This document shows positions 37,506 through 46,593 of a stretch of 64,000 nt of DNA, one piece after another. The position numbers and the translations under genes are program-made. Where the stretch lies: the NCBI RefSeq assembly GCF_029360765.1, contig NZ_JARKNA010000008.1, positions 1 through 64,000 of the forward strand, given 5' to 3'. This DNA comes from Terrimonas pollutisoli. Its GTDB lineage: Bacteria; Bacteroidota; Bacteroidia; Chitinophagales; Chitinophagaceae. The notes beneath the pieces were generated by a model that was given only the letters and a program-made list of their open reading frames with translations, was not told where the DNA came from and did not search any database. Within the stretch, counting starts at the first letter, position 1; every line of letters begins with the position of its first letter.

Positions 37506-40500
37506 TTAAAGTGTAATGCTTAAACCTGCTGTAATAGTTGTTGGAAGCGGCCAAAAATCCAGTGAGCCTATTCTTTCGGGATCTTTACTTGTGTACTCCT
37601 TTGATTTAAGTACAAAAAGATTCTGCCCGATTAAATAAAACCTAAGACTATTTATTGAAACCTTACGAATGTTGAATGTTGGCAAACTATAGCCTAATTG
37701 AACATTTCTGAGCCGGAAGTATGATCCGTTTACAGTGAAGAAATCAGAAGGCCTCGTCTCATTATTATTGTTTACCAGGGAAAGCATAGGAACTCCCGAA
37801 TTGGGGTTCTGCGGTGTCCATGCATGTAAAACACCTTTTCCATTATTTGATCCTACTGCGGCAAAACTATTCAGGGACTTCATGGGATCTGTGCCATTCT
37901 TGCCGGCAACCCCGGACCCAAAGATGGAAAGATCAAAATTTTTATACCCTAAATCAATGCGCAAACCGAATTCCAAATCCGGAAGCGTGGTTCCCAGCCA
38001 ATCCTGGTCCAATGCATCAATTTTCCCGTCTTTATTCAGGTCCTTATACCTGATTCGGCCTATACCTTTGCCTGTTTGTGTGGCATGCGCATCCACTTCC
38101 GCTTGTCTTTGAAAAATTCCATCTGTTTTGTATCCAAAGATGGAAGCCTGTGAATGACCTAAAATAGTTTTCTCTACATTACCAGGGTAAGCTGTTCGTA
38201 CTTCCTCGGGAAGACTGGTTATTTTGTCACTGAAATGAGCTGCGTTTGCACTTATAGTATAGGTAAATGCACCTGTGGTATTCGTATAATTCAACAAGAA
38301 CTCCCAACCTTTATTACTTTTACTTGCACCATTCAGCCATTTTAGCTTCCCCTCGCCTACAGCGCTTGCTATCGGCGGCTGAATAAGAATATCGTAAGTT
38401 TTTCTGATGAAGTAATCAAATGTTCCATTGATCTTGTTATTTAAAAATCCAAAGTCCACACCGAGGTTCATTTCATCAGTGCTTTCCCATCTTAAATTTG
38501 AATTCCCTCCCTGAACCGAAACAAACCCCGAAGGCAATGCGCCACCATCATTTTGATTAAGGTCATACGATGTTCCAATATTATGATATAGGCCCTGGAG
38601 GGCGCCGTATCTTGGCTCAAAAAGTGCAAAACTAGCTGCATCTCCTATCTCCTGGTTACCGACGCGTCCTACCCCGATCCTCAGCTTAAGATCACTAACC
38701 GCTGAAATAGTTGAAAAAAAAGTTTCATTATTTATTCTCCAGCCAATACTGAAAGCCGGGAATAAGCCGTATCTATTTTCGGAGCCAAACCGAGATGACC
38801 CGTCTCTGCGTAGCGTAGCGGCGGCCAAATACTTATTAGAAAAAGAATAGTTTATTTTCCCAAAATAAGAGAACAACCGGTTCCCTGTCCCCGAACCACT
38901 ATTGGTACTTCTTCCGGACCCGGCATTGAAATATATATAATCATCCGTTTGAACGGCAAAGCCTTCCCTGTATGCTCCAAACTGATCAAAGTTTTGCAGT
39001 ATTGCTTCTGAACCACCCAAAAGATTGAACTGCGACCGCCCCCGGTTAAATTGATAATTAATGGTATTGGACCAGGTTAAACCCAAACGGTAAGTTTGCA
39101 CTTTTGACAAACTATTTACTGTCCTTGCAAGAAACCCTTCTTTAAAAGCTATATCAATATTTTTATTAAGTGTACTTGAATAATCAACTCCGAAATTCGT
39201 TTTCAGGAACAAATTTTTAACAGGTTCGAGTTGTGCGTATACATTACCGAATGAAAGCAGTTCATTATTCTTGTCCCACCTGTTGATGAATTGCATATGC
39301 ACCGGGTTATTCCGGTCGGGATAGCCTGCACCCAGCGCACCCGCATACTTCCCATCCGTAGTGTATACAGGAATCGTAGGAGACAAGGTTATTGCAAGAT
39401 TGGGAACAGAAGCACCTCCCAAATCATTGGAGGATAGAACCTCTGACGACCTGGACAATTCAAAGTTCTCTCCAATTTTAAGTTTATCATTCAATAAAGT
39501 CGTGCTGGAGTTTATTCGTATACTATAGCGGTTAAAATTGGTGTACACGATCATCCCCGTGTTTTTATAATAACTGAGGTTGATTAATAAACTCGTCTTT
39601 CTTGTACCGGCGGTTATAGTGAGATCCTGGGAATTAATAATGGCGGTTTTGTATGTTTCTTTTTGCCAATCGGTATTTCCGACGGGTTCAGTAAGGTCCC
39701 CACCTACATAGGGTACGATATTTACTTTATTCAACACCGGGTTATTATAGTCTCCATTCCAGTCATATGTATAAATGGCTTTATGCACGGTTGGATTTGT
39801 CTTATCATTAACGGCCGCCATCCATAACGCCCTTCCTCTTTCCTCCGCACTTAATACATCTTCTCTCCAGGGCTTCTCCGTCTGAGCTGATATGCTGGAG
39901 TTAAACTGGATGCTAATTTTTTCCTGCGCTCCCTTTACCAATCCTTCTTTTGTAGTTACAATAATTACTCCATTAGAGGCCCTGGATCCATAAATGGAGG
40001 AGGCGGAAGCATCTTTTAGAACCTGGATAGAAGCAATTGAATTGGGATTCAAGCTGGAAAAAACCTGTGCTCTTTTTGTTGGCACACCATCTATAACATA
40101 TAGAGGGCTTGCATCTCCTAATGTATTTAAACCCCTGATAAGAACTCTGCGGTTGGAGCCATTAGGTACCCCGCTTGTCTCAATATATAATCCCGGCACC
40201 TTACCTTGCAAAGCCTGCATGGGATTCGCTGCCGGAATATCTTTTACCTGCCCGATATTCACTACGGAAACAGCGCCGGTCAAATCCACTTTTTTTTGCG
40301 TCTGATAACCTGTTACAACAACTTGTTCAAGTTCCTTTCTTTCTTCTTCCAATTCTATTGCAAAATCTTTCAAATTGCTACCTGCACGAACAGTCGCTGC
40401 TTTCATTCCAACATAGCTAAATGAAACAGTTTCACCCATGGAAACCAGGATTGAAAATTTTCCATTGGCGTCTGTAATAGCTGTTCTATTCTTTGTTTGA

Positions 40501-40625
40501 ACAGTTACCCCCTGCATGGGGTCTTTGCTTGTTTTATTAATAACAGTTCCGGATAGTTCTTTTTCCTGGCAAAAAACAGTTACTGCATAAAACAGGAATG
40601 TAATTAAAAGGGCAAATTTTTGCAT
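37506..40625 (-). CDS. SusC2, TonB-dependent fructan-oligosaccharide importer
   Basis: A 1039-residue SusC with signal peptide (about 1-19), an Ig-like regulatory domain (LSGTVINKTSKDPMQGVTVQ), TonB-box EQVVVTGYQTQKKVDLTGAV, and the plug phrases LYVIDGVPTK, ASIQVLKDASASSIYGSR and SNGVIIVTTKEG. The barrel ends TITAGLSITL. No STN domain. It is a close paralogue of SusC3 and SusC4 in blocks B and A. Just upstream (68 bp) is a fossil of the sugar porter gene and its promoter box. It pairs with SusD2 (18 bp). Confidence 0.95.
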   Translation of the reverse strand: MQKFALLITFLFYAVTVFCQEKELSGTVINKTSKDPMQGVTVQTKNRTAITDANGKFSILVSMGETVSFSYVGMKAATVRAGSNLKDFAIELEEERKELEQVVVTGYQTQKKVDLTGAVSVVNIGQVKDIPAANPMQALQGKVPGLYIETSGVPNGSNRRVLIRGLNTLGDASPLYVIDGVPTKRAQVFSSLNPNSIASIQVLKDASASSIYGSRASNGVIIVTTKEGLVKGAQEKISIQFNSSISAQTEKPWREDVLSAEERGRALWMAAVNDKTNPTVHKAIYTYDWNGDYNNPVLNKVNIVPYVGGDLTEPVGNTDWQKETYKTAIINSQDLTITAGTRKTSLLINLSYYKNTGMIVYTNFNRYSIRINSSTTLLNDKLKIGENFELSRSSEVLSSNDLGGASVPNLAITLSPTIPVYTTDGKYAGALGAGYPDRNNPVHMQFINRWDKNNELLSFGNVYAQLEPVKNLFLKTNFGVDYSSTLNKNIDIAFKEGFLARTVNSLSKVQTYRLGLTWSNTINYQFNRGRSQFNLLGGSEAILQNFDQFGAYREGFAVQTDDYIYFNAGSGRSTNSGSGTGNRLFSYFGKINYSFSNKYLAAATLRRDGSSRFGSENRYGLFPAFSIGWRINNETFFSTISAVSDLKLRIGVGRVGNQEIGDAASFALFEPRYGALQGLYHNIGTSYDLNQNDGGALPSGFVSVQGGNSNLRWESTDEMNLGVDFGFLNNKINGTFDYFIRKTYDILIQPPIASAVGEGKLKWLNGASKSNKGWEFLLNYTNTTGAFTYTISANAAHFSDKITSLPEEVRTAYPGNVEKTILGHSQASIFGYKTDGIFQRQAEVDAHATQTGKGIGRIRYKDLNKDGKIDALDQDWLGTTLPDLEFGLRIDLGYKNFDLSIFGSGVAGKNGTDPMKSLNSFAAVGSNNGKGVLHAWTPQNPNSGVPMLSLVNNNNETRPSDFFTVNGSYFRLRNVQLGYSLPTFNIRKVSINSLRFYLIGQNLFVLKSKEYTSKDPERIGSLDFWPLPTTITAGLSITL

Positions 40626-40692
40626 AATCGTTAGTTTTAAGTTGCTATCGTTGGTATGTTTTCAAGAGTACCGCATAACTCAACTTATAAAA

Positions 40693-40941
40693 TCAAATGA
40701 GAAGTTTTGCTCTTTTGCGCGGACAAACAATTGCTGATTGAAACACTATTTTGTTCCTATCGAACTGACACAGGCTTACCGCCCTGTTTCTTTGGTTGGC
40801 AAGAAAGGCTTTTGCAATATAAAATGGAGCAGTGACGGAGGAGACGCTAATGCACGGATCACATTTAAAAGTACACTGGATTGAATCCGCATTCCTGAGT
40901 GCTATGACCAGCGACGTGAAAGCAAATTTATCTTTTTCCAT
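40693..40941 (-). pseudogene. fossil of a sugar porter gene (block C copy)
   Basis: An 82-codon open frame starts MEKDKF, like the intact porter at 57869 (MKKDKF). It then keeps VIAL, DSIQ and SVTAPFYI, each matching porter segments VVAL, DSIQ and SVTAPIYI. The parts between (about 25 and 70 residues, including transmembrane helices 1-3) are missing, and the remainder of the gene is absent. The same deletions occur in the fossil at 51489. It cannot be a transporter. The promoter box upstream is retained, so the fossil may now serve only as 5' leader for SusC2. Confidence 0.8.
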
Positions 40942-41004
40942 CTGGCAATTATTTTCAATCGTCAGGCTCCTAACTTAGAACAACAAATACCCGGGATCTT
41001 TGCT

Positions 41005-41035
41005 TGCTGTACGAATTGTTTGCAATCTTGTTTCT
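41005..41035 (-). promoter_or_regulatory. conserved promoter box upstream of the porter fossil (block C)
   Basis: The sequence TGTACGAATTGTTTGCAA and the T-rich flank match the equivalents at 51859-51893 and 59263-59295, which have TGTACTTATTGTTTGCAA and TGTACTAATTGTTTGCAA. The box lies about 65 bp upstream of the fossil's ATG. It is the most strongly conserved non-coding piece among the three block leaders and is a candidate binding site of the divergent hybrid regulator. Function is inferred. Confidence 0.6.
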
Positions 41036-41104
41036 CATTACACTAAAACAATAATCAGCTTGCTTGTTATAACTTAAAAAAAATTCAGGCGTCTTGATCC
41101 GCGA

Positions 41105-41125
41105 TTCTATTAATAGATCTTCTAC
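41105..41125 (-). pseudogene. FecR gene stub (first codons, start lost)
   Basis: Reading leftwards, the codons after GTA encode VEDLLIE, where the intact FecR gene at 33734 begins MDDLLIK. The start ATG has become GTA. About 130 bp of leader on the high-coordinate side is nearly identical to the leader of the intact FecR. The rest of FecR is missing. It shows that the intact ECF gene here once had its own FecR. Confidence 0.75.
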
Positions 41126-41224
41126 CGGTTTGTCATTGTCCGTACGCAGTAAAACGATTTGGAATGAAAACACCCTTACAGGAAAGAAAAATAATTATGG
41201 AATGAATACCGGGCAAACAAGACC

Positions 41225-41797
41225 TCACTGGGCAAGGTAATAGGATAGCTTTTGTCTCAATTTTACGAACGCCCTGCCCATTTGCGTTTCAACGGTCTTT
41301 ACCGAAATATTCATCTGGTCCGCTACTTCAGCATATTTCAATCCTTCATACCGGCAGAGTTTAAATATTTTTTGCATTTGCAATGGCAACTCAGCTATGG
41401 CCGCCTGGATATCCGCATTCATTTGTTTAAACTCAATATTTTCAAACTCGCTCCTGAATTTGCATACCGATGCGCTTTGAATAAGATGTTTTTCATACCT
41501 TCTTTTGACCTTATCGTGTTTAAGAACATCCAGGCTGTTATTATTTATTATTCGGTATAAATAAGCCAAAACAGGTACTTGCGGCGGAAGAGTAAGACGA
41601 CTCTCCCACAGTTTTATAAATCCAGTATGCACAATATCCTTAGCTACCTCCATGCTAAACCCGAATTTGAGCTGGCAAAAGCCGCACAGGGATATGAAAT
41701 GCTTTCTGAAAAAAAGTTCAAAAGCACTATTATCAGAAAACAATTCTTCAAGCGATTGTTCTTTATTGACAATATTTACGTTTTGATGTTGACTCAT
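41225..41797 (-). CDS. ECF sigma-70 factor
   Basis: A 190-residue ECF sigma factor of the Bacteroidota FecI/RpoE-like group. Region 2 spans about 18-85 (SAFELFFRKHFISLCGFC, then VAKDIVHTGFIKLWE). Region 4 (about 130-185) has IAELPLQMQKIFKLCRYEGL, YAEVADQMNISVKTVETQMG and AFVKLRQKLSYYLAQ. Length is normal. It lies 74 bp after the quinoprotein sugar dehydrogenase gene. Its own FecR has been lost (stub at 41105-41125), so it may be unregulated or may pair with the distant FecR at 32574. A decayed copy of this gene lies at 33835. Confidence 0.92.
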   Translation of the reverse strand: MSQHQNVNIVNKEQSLEELFSDNSAFELFFRKHFISLCGFCQLKFGFSMEVAKDIVHTGFIKLWESRLTLPPQVPVLAYLYRIINNNSLDVLKHDKVKRRYEKHLIQSASVCKFRSEFENIEFKQMNADIQAAIAELPLQMQKIFKLCRYEGLKYAEVADQMNISVKTVETQMGRAFVKLRQKLSYYLAQ

Positions 41798-41871
41798 TTG
41801 AATCGGGAAGTATTTCCAATATTATTTTATAAGTAACAGCATGGCATTGCCCGAATAACCATTCAACGTTT

Positions 41872-43338
41872 TTATTTCTTTTTTACCGGCACCAGCCTGA
41901 ATATAGCCCCAGGAGATTCAACCGATACATATATGTATCCATCTGGTCCCATCCTCACATCTCTTAACCGGCCGATATTCTTCAGTAGCATTTCTTCGTC
42001 GGTTATTTTGTTGTTTCTTATTTTACACTTGTTCAAATATTTAAACCGGAGTGATCCTACCAGTATATCTCCCTTCCAGTTTTTGTACCGGTCGCCGGTT
42101 ACAAACGTCATCCCGCTTGGCGCAATGGAGGGCACCCAGTATAACTCCGGTTGTTCCATACCTTCCTTCTTTGTTATATTGGTAATTGGTACACCATTAT
42201 AATTGATGCCGTAGGAAATAACGGGCCATCCATAGTTTTTTCCCTTCCCTATAATATTAATCTCATCGCCACCCCTTGGCCCATGTTCATTGATCCATAT
42301 CTCACCAGTGCCTGGATTTATTGTCATACCCTGTGGGTTACGATGGCCGTAAGAGTAAATGGAAGGAACCGCATCTTTCTGGTTTACAAAAGGGTTATCC
42401 GCAGGAATACTGCCATCGTCCCTGATGCGGTGGATCTTACCCAATGAATTATTGATGTTTTGAGGATTTCCTTTTTCATTGCCCCGTTCACCTACTGAAA
42501 TGTATAGCATGCCGTCCGTTCCGAATTGCAATCTCGAACCAAAGTGATGCCTTGTTCTTGAGAATGGCAGCGCCACAAATATGTTTTTTTGCTCCGTTAA
42601 TTTGTTACCCTCAAGCCTGGCCCTCATCACTGCAGGGGTAGCCGATGTAACGCTGTCGTTCTTTTTTGGAAGCGAATAGGAAAAATAGATCAGGTGATTT
42701 GTTGAAAAATCAGGATGCAACGCAATATCCAATAGTCCACCCTGTCCTTCTGCTAATACTTCGGGAACACCTTCAATATTTTGTAATTCTCTACTGCGTG
42801 TAAGCCGGTACAATTTGCCCGACCGTTCTGTGACCAACATCCCGCCATCAGGAAGGAACGCCATACCCCACGGTACTTTCAGGCCTGCCACTACCGTGTC
42901 TAATCGAATATCCTGTGATGCTGATGTAAAAAGGCTGGACTGCAGGGAGACATCTTTAAAATCATATTTTTTTACATTGTTAATACCATTGAGTATATAA
43001 TCAGTCAGCCCATTGATTTCATCATCATTGAACGTGGTATCGAAACCGGGCATGCCCTCATCCGGCCATCCCGTTTTGATTGAATAAAACAAATTCTCCT
43101 TCAGGTTTCCATGTTTCCATTTCCGGTCAACAAACATATCCATCTGTTCACCGTGACAGCCTGAACAATAATTTCTATAATTATTTTCAGGACTCCTCTC
43201 TTTCCCTCCTTTCTCTTTCGAAACAGATGAATTTATTTTCTGCTCCAGGCAGCCTGTATGCACCAAATAAAAGAGGAGCATAAAAAAAATCGTCATTAAA
43301 CCGGAAACTTTATATATTTTAAATTGCTTCAACTGCAT
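41872..43338 (-). CDS. quinoprotein aldose/sorbosone dehydrogenase with N-terminal cytochrome c
   Basis: A 488-residue periplasmic lipoprotein (lipobox VHTGC, Cys30). A short cytochrome c domain with CSGCH (Cys58, Cys61, His62) is followed by a soluble-GDH-like six-bladed propeller of the GSDH family, starting VPWGMAFLPDGGMLVTERSG. It also has QGGLLDIALHPDF, YSYGHRNPQGMTINPGTGE and NEHGPRGGDEINII, which provide PQQ and calcium contacts. Members oxidise aldoses, including glucose released from sucrose-type fructan ends. The enzyme is the end of block B, 52 bp after GH32 at 43390. No PQQ synthesis genes are in the window. Substrate is uncertain. Confidence 0.87.
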   Translation of the reverse strand: MQLKQFKIYKVSGLMTIFFMLLFYLVHTGCLEQKINSSVSKEKGGKERSPENNYRNYCSGCHGEQMDMFVDRKWKHGNLKENLFYSIKTGWPDEGMPGFDTTFNDDEINGLTDYILNGINNVKKYDFKDVSLQSSLFTSASQDIRLDTVVAGLKVPWGMAFLPDGGMLVTERSGKLYRLTRSRELQNIEGVPEVLAEGQGGLLDIALHPDFSTNHLIYFSYSLPKKNDSVTSATPAVMRARLEGNKLTEQKNIFVALPFSRTRHHFGSRLQFGTDGMLYISVGERGNEKGNPQNINNSLGKIHRIRDDGSIPADNPFVNQKDAVPSIYSYGHRNPQGMTINPGTGEIWINEHGPRGGDEINIIGKGKNYGWPVISYGINYNGVPITNITKKEGMEQPELYWVPSIAPSGMTFVTGDRYKNWKGDILVGSLRFKYLNKCKIRNNKITDEEMLLKNIGRLRDVRMGPDGYIYVSVESPGAIFRLVPVKKK

Positions 43339-43389
43339 ATTTTTTATTTGTTTTTAATCAACCGCTTCTCCCTGTTCATTCATCTATCC

Positions 43390-44913
43390 TTACCAAATTC
43401 TTTTTAATGCTGAATATTTCAGCCGACGTATTACAAAAGACTGATCCGATTTGATATTGACCTTATCATATGTTTTCTGTGGGAAAAAAATCCCTGTTAA
43501 AACGGTTAACCCGTCGTCTGCAAACACTTCGATTGATGATTCATCCATTACCAGCGTTAATTCCATGCCGGCCTTATCGGATATCCTGGGCGCCACTATT
43601 CTTTTGGCGAAATTCTTTTCAAAATCTATTTTGCCGGACATTGTTCTATCTACATAATATTGATTTGTATTTTTATCGAAGCCTGCAACAAGCTTTTCTC
43701 CAAGAGCGTTTGAAAACTGTATAGTAAAACTTTGAAGCTGCGCTGAAGTGATGCTTAGCTGATATCGTCCATTCTGAATTTTCAGCTTTTTCCTTAGATC
43801 AATTTCCTTATCGACCGAAATATTTTTGAACGAAACTTCATCGAGTTTAAGTTTGTCCAGTTCATCAACGGGGCTTGAAACGAGGTAATAATTATTATTT
43901 TCTTTGCGCACCTCCAGCTCTCTCGGCAAAGTCATTGCACTTCTCCACGATTGTGTAGGAACTTTATTTGCATACTGCCAGTTACTCATCCATCCTATGA
44001 ATATCTTTCTGTTCCCGGTATTGAAGAATGTGACGCCGGCATAATTGTCCGTTCCATAATCCACCCACTTAGTAGAATTATCAAAAGGAGTAAATCTGTT
44101 GCCATCAAAATCGCCGACAAAATATTGTGTTGCCGATCCGCCGTTTGGACCACCGGGATTTATACTTACCAATAGCACCCACAGCTTTTTTCCATTCATA
44201 TCAAACGATAAAAGATCCGGGCATTCCCAAACACCACCACGCGCCCCCAGTTCCTGGCCGAATTCACTTTCCTTTTCCCACTCTTTCAAATTAATTGATG
44301 AATAAAAAGTCACCCGGTCTTTTGTTGCCAATGTCATGATCCATTTGCTCCCGGGTTTATACCAGCTAACTTTGGGATCTCTGAAATCTTTTATTCCGGG
44401 ATTTTGTAAAACAGGATTGCCTGCATATTTTGTCCAGGTGTATCCATTATCCAAACTATAAGCAAGGCTCTGGTATTGATAAGTATTTTTTCCCTCTTTT
44501 CTTACTACCGGATTACTGTGCGTAAATATGGCAACAAGGGGTATTTTGCCGTTTTTTCCAAAGCCGGAAGTATTGGCTGAATCAACAACAATGCTTCCGG
44601 AATAGATATAACCTAAGCTATCAGGATATAAAGCAATCGGCAGTTGCTTCCAATGTATCAAATCCTTACTGATAGCATGCCCCCAATGCATCGGCCCCCA
44701 TATCGTGCTATCAGGATAATGCTGGAAGAACATATGATACGTATTGTCATAGTACACCAACCCGTTGGGGTCATTCATCCATTTTCCTTTGGGAGAAAAA
44801 TGAATTTGCGGCCGGTATTGCTCATTATAAGCCGGATCAACATATAATTGTGCAAACACGGTTGATTGGATAAAAAGAAAAATGATTAGAGAACCAGTAG
44901 CTATTTTTTTCAT
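43390..44913 (-). CDS. GH32 beta-fructosidase with canonical active site
   Basis: A 507-residue exported GH32 enzyme with signal peptide about 1-22 and the classical triad: Asp48 in KWMNDPNGLVYY, Asp179 in DFRDPKV and Glu230 in VWECPDLLSF. Substrate-contact motifs HWGHAISKDLIHW and YSGSIVV are also intact, and SSIEVFADDG marks the beta-sandwich. It is the least altered GH32 in the window and is expected to be an exo-acting levanase/inulinase-type fructosidase. It lies 35 bp after the next GH32 (44948) and before the quinoprotein dehydrogenase in block B. Confidence 0.93.
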   Translation of the reverse strand: MKKIATGSLIIFLFIQSTVFAQLYVDPAYNEQYRPQIHFSPKGKWMNDPNGLVYYDNTYHMFFQHYPDSTIWGPMHWGHAISKDLIHWKQLPIALYPDSLGYIYSGSIVVDSANTSGFGKNGKIPLVAIFTHSNPVVRKEGKNTYQYQSLAYSLDNGYTWTKYAGNPVLQNPGIKDFRDPKVSWYKPGSKWIMTLATKDRVTFYSSINLKEWEKESEFGQELGARGGVWECPDLLSFDMNGKKLWVLLVSINPGGPNGGSATQYFVGDFDGNRFTPFDNSTKWVDYGTDNYAGVTFFNTGNRKIFIGWMSNWQYANKVPTQSWRSAMTLPRELEVRKENNNYYLVSSPVDELDKLKLDEVSFKNISVDKEIDLRKKLKIQNGRYQLSITSAQLQSFTIQFSNALGEKLVAGFDKNTNQYYVDRTMSGKIDFEKNFAKRIVAPRISDKAGMELTLVMDESSIEVFADDGLTVLTGIFFPQKTYDKVNIKSDQSFVIRRLKYSALKRIW

Positions 44914-44947
44914 AGTTATTATTATTCAATATTTTCTAAGGCTGTGG

Positions 44948-46591
44948 TTACTTATATATGTTTTTCAACTGCCACGCATCAAGTGAAATAAGTTCGCTGG
45001 ACTGACCTTGCGAACGAACAGACAGACCAATACTATCATCACGTCCCGGGTACACCCTTGCCGCAACACATTGTTTATTATTTACAAATACTTCAACAAT
45101 ACTCTTGTCAATAAATATTCTTAGCTTAAGTTTCTCTCCCGGGTTGATCATTACAGGTGCTGTTTCAGGCGCCCGTGAAAGCACATCCGGTAGTATGGAT
45201 GAATTGGATGTCTCAAGAGAAATAATACTGTTATAACTATATCTCCAGTCTTTCGGCCTGGGAACTTCATAAGGTCTCCCTTGGTGATATCCGCGTGTTT
45301 TAAAAAATGTAATACGGGTATATTCTTCTTTTTTCGGAGAACGTAGTACATTCAATTCTATCATGGGAGCATCCTTTGGATCTATTTCAGCTATTATCTC
45401 CATGGCATTGCCCTGTATATCTTTAAAAACGACTTCCTTATTGGCAGGTAAATTTGTAGCGCGTACATGATGATGATTAAACCGTAAGGACTCAATATCA
45501 CCTGTGGGCTCCATCATAATTGTATCCTTGCCGGCTAATGTTAACCTTCTTGGTAAAGTCATCACCTGGTTCCAGCCGGAAGTTGGCTTTCCGGAATTCA
45601 TATTAAATAAGATGATCACTCCTCCTTTTCCATCCGGTGTGGCTGAAGGTGCATGAACGCCTGAAGGTATGGCTGCGCCAAAATTAAATTTACCGTGAGC
45701 TGTAGCTTTGAATTTATCTTGTATCGTATCATAATCTCCCAGCAGGTATTGACCGCCGCTCATATGACTGAAAAAATTCAGTATATAACGATTGCCTATG
45801 GGCCAGAAATAAGGACAGGCTCCGTCATCGCCTGGCAAAGTGAAGCGATCACCTTCTACAAATTCTTTCAGGTAATCCCAGTGTATAAGATCAGTGGAAC
45901 GAAAAAGATAATCAGCCCGCCATGATTTGCCTTCAATGCCATTGGTCGATCTTCCCGCGGACAGTGAATAGTACACCCCGTTTTTTTTCCAGATACAGGG
46001 ATCAAAAACAGAATAAGGAAGACCCACCGGGCTGTTCAGCGGGATAACTGCATTTCCTGAAACCTTTCTCCAATTTAACAAAAGAGAGTCCTCAGCAATC
46101 GCCACCATATTTCCAACGCGGGTTCCATGGTACATGGCAATTACACGATTCTCTTCAACAAGCGTTGCACCGGAAAAACACTGGTATTCCGGGTTGGGGT
46201 ATATGGCATAAGGAAGATCACGCCAATGAATAAGATCCTTGCTTACCGCATGTCCCCAATGCTGCCGCGTGTCTTCCGGCGGATAAGCCTGGTAAAAAAG
46301 ATGCCAGTTGCCTTTCCAATAACAAAGGCCATTCGGATCATTCAGGTTGCCTTCAGGATTTATAAAATGATAGATGGGGCGATACTTATCACTTTCCATT
46401 TTTTTTCTTGCTATTGCAAACCGGGATAACAATGGATTTGATTTTAGTTCCAATTCCTGGCTGTCCGGTAAATTTGAAAAGCTGTACTTTGGAACCTTTG
46501 ATGTATAATCAGGATTTCCGGATTGCGGGTAAATCTTTTGGATTACCGCACACCCTGTGACCAGCAAAAAAAATATTCGAAAAAATTTCAT
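44948..46591 (-). CDS. GH32-family lipoprotein with altered acid/base motif
   Basis: A 547-residue lipoprotein (MKFFRIFFLLVTGC, Cys14). I take the ATG at 46591, 2 bp beyond the SusD3 stop, in place of an upstream TTG that would overlap SusD3. The propeller keeps NDPNGLCYWKG (Asp85), HWGHAVSKDLIHW and SVFDPCIW (Asp197, replacing RDP). In place of WECPD it has GDDGACPYFWPIG (Asp255/Asp256), so the acid/base Glu appears changed to Asp. GH32 relatives with this pattern exist in Bacteroidota and Planctomycetes. The beta-sandwich has KSIVEVFVNNKQ. It may act on a different fructoside, or bind instead of cutting. Catalysis is therefore uncertain. Confidence 0.85.
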   Translation of the reverse strand: MKFFRIFFLLVTGCAVIQKIYPQSGNPDYTSKVPKYSFSNLPDSQELELKSNPLLSRFAIARKKMESDKYRPIYHFINPEGNLNDPNGLCYWKGNWHLFYQAYPPEDTRQHWGHAVSKDLIHWRDLPYAIYPNPEYQCFSGATLVEENRVIAMYHGTRVGNMVAIAEDSLLLNWRKVSGNAVIPLNSPVGLPYSVFDPCIWKKNGVYYSLSAGRSTNGIEGKSWRADYLFRSTDLIHWDYLKEFVEGDRFTLPGDDGACPYFWPIGNRYILNFFSHMSGGQYLLGDYDTIQDKFKATAHGKFNFGAAIPSGVHAPSATPDGKGGVIILFNMNSGKPTSGWNQVMTLPRRLTLAGKDTIMMEPTGDIESLRFNHHHVRATNLPANKEVVFKDIQGNAMEIIAEIDPKDAPMIELNVLRSPKKEEYTRITFFKTRGYHQGRPYEVPRPKDWRYSYNSIISLETSNSSILPDVLSRAPETAPVMINPGEKLKLRIFIDKSIVEVFVNNKQCVAARVYPGRDDSIGLSVRSQGQSSELISLDAWQLKNIYK

Positions 46592-46593
46592 GT

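Noticed and set aside
40970..41173. 67-codon open frame as a gene
   Set aside because: It only spans the FecR stub (VEDLLIE) and the promoter box of block C, and it has no homologue in the other leaders.
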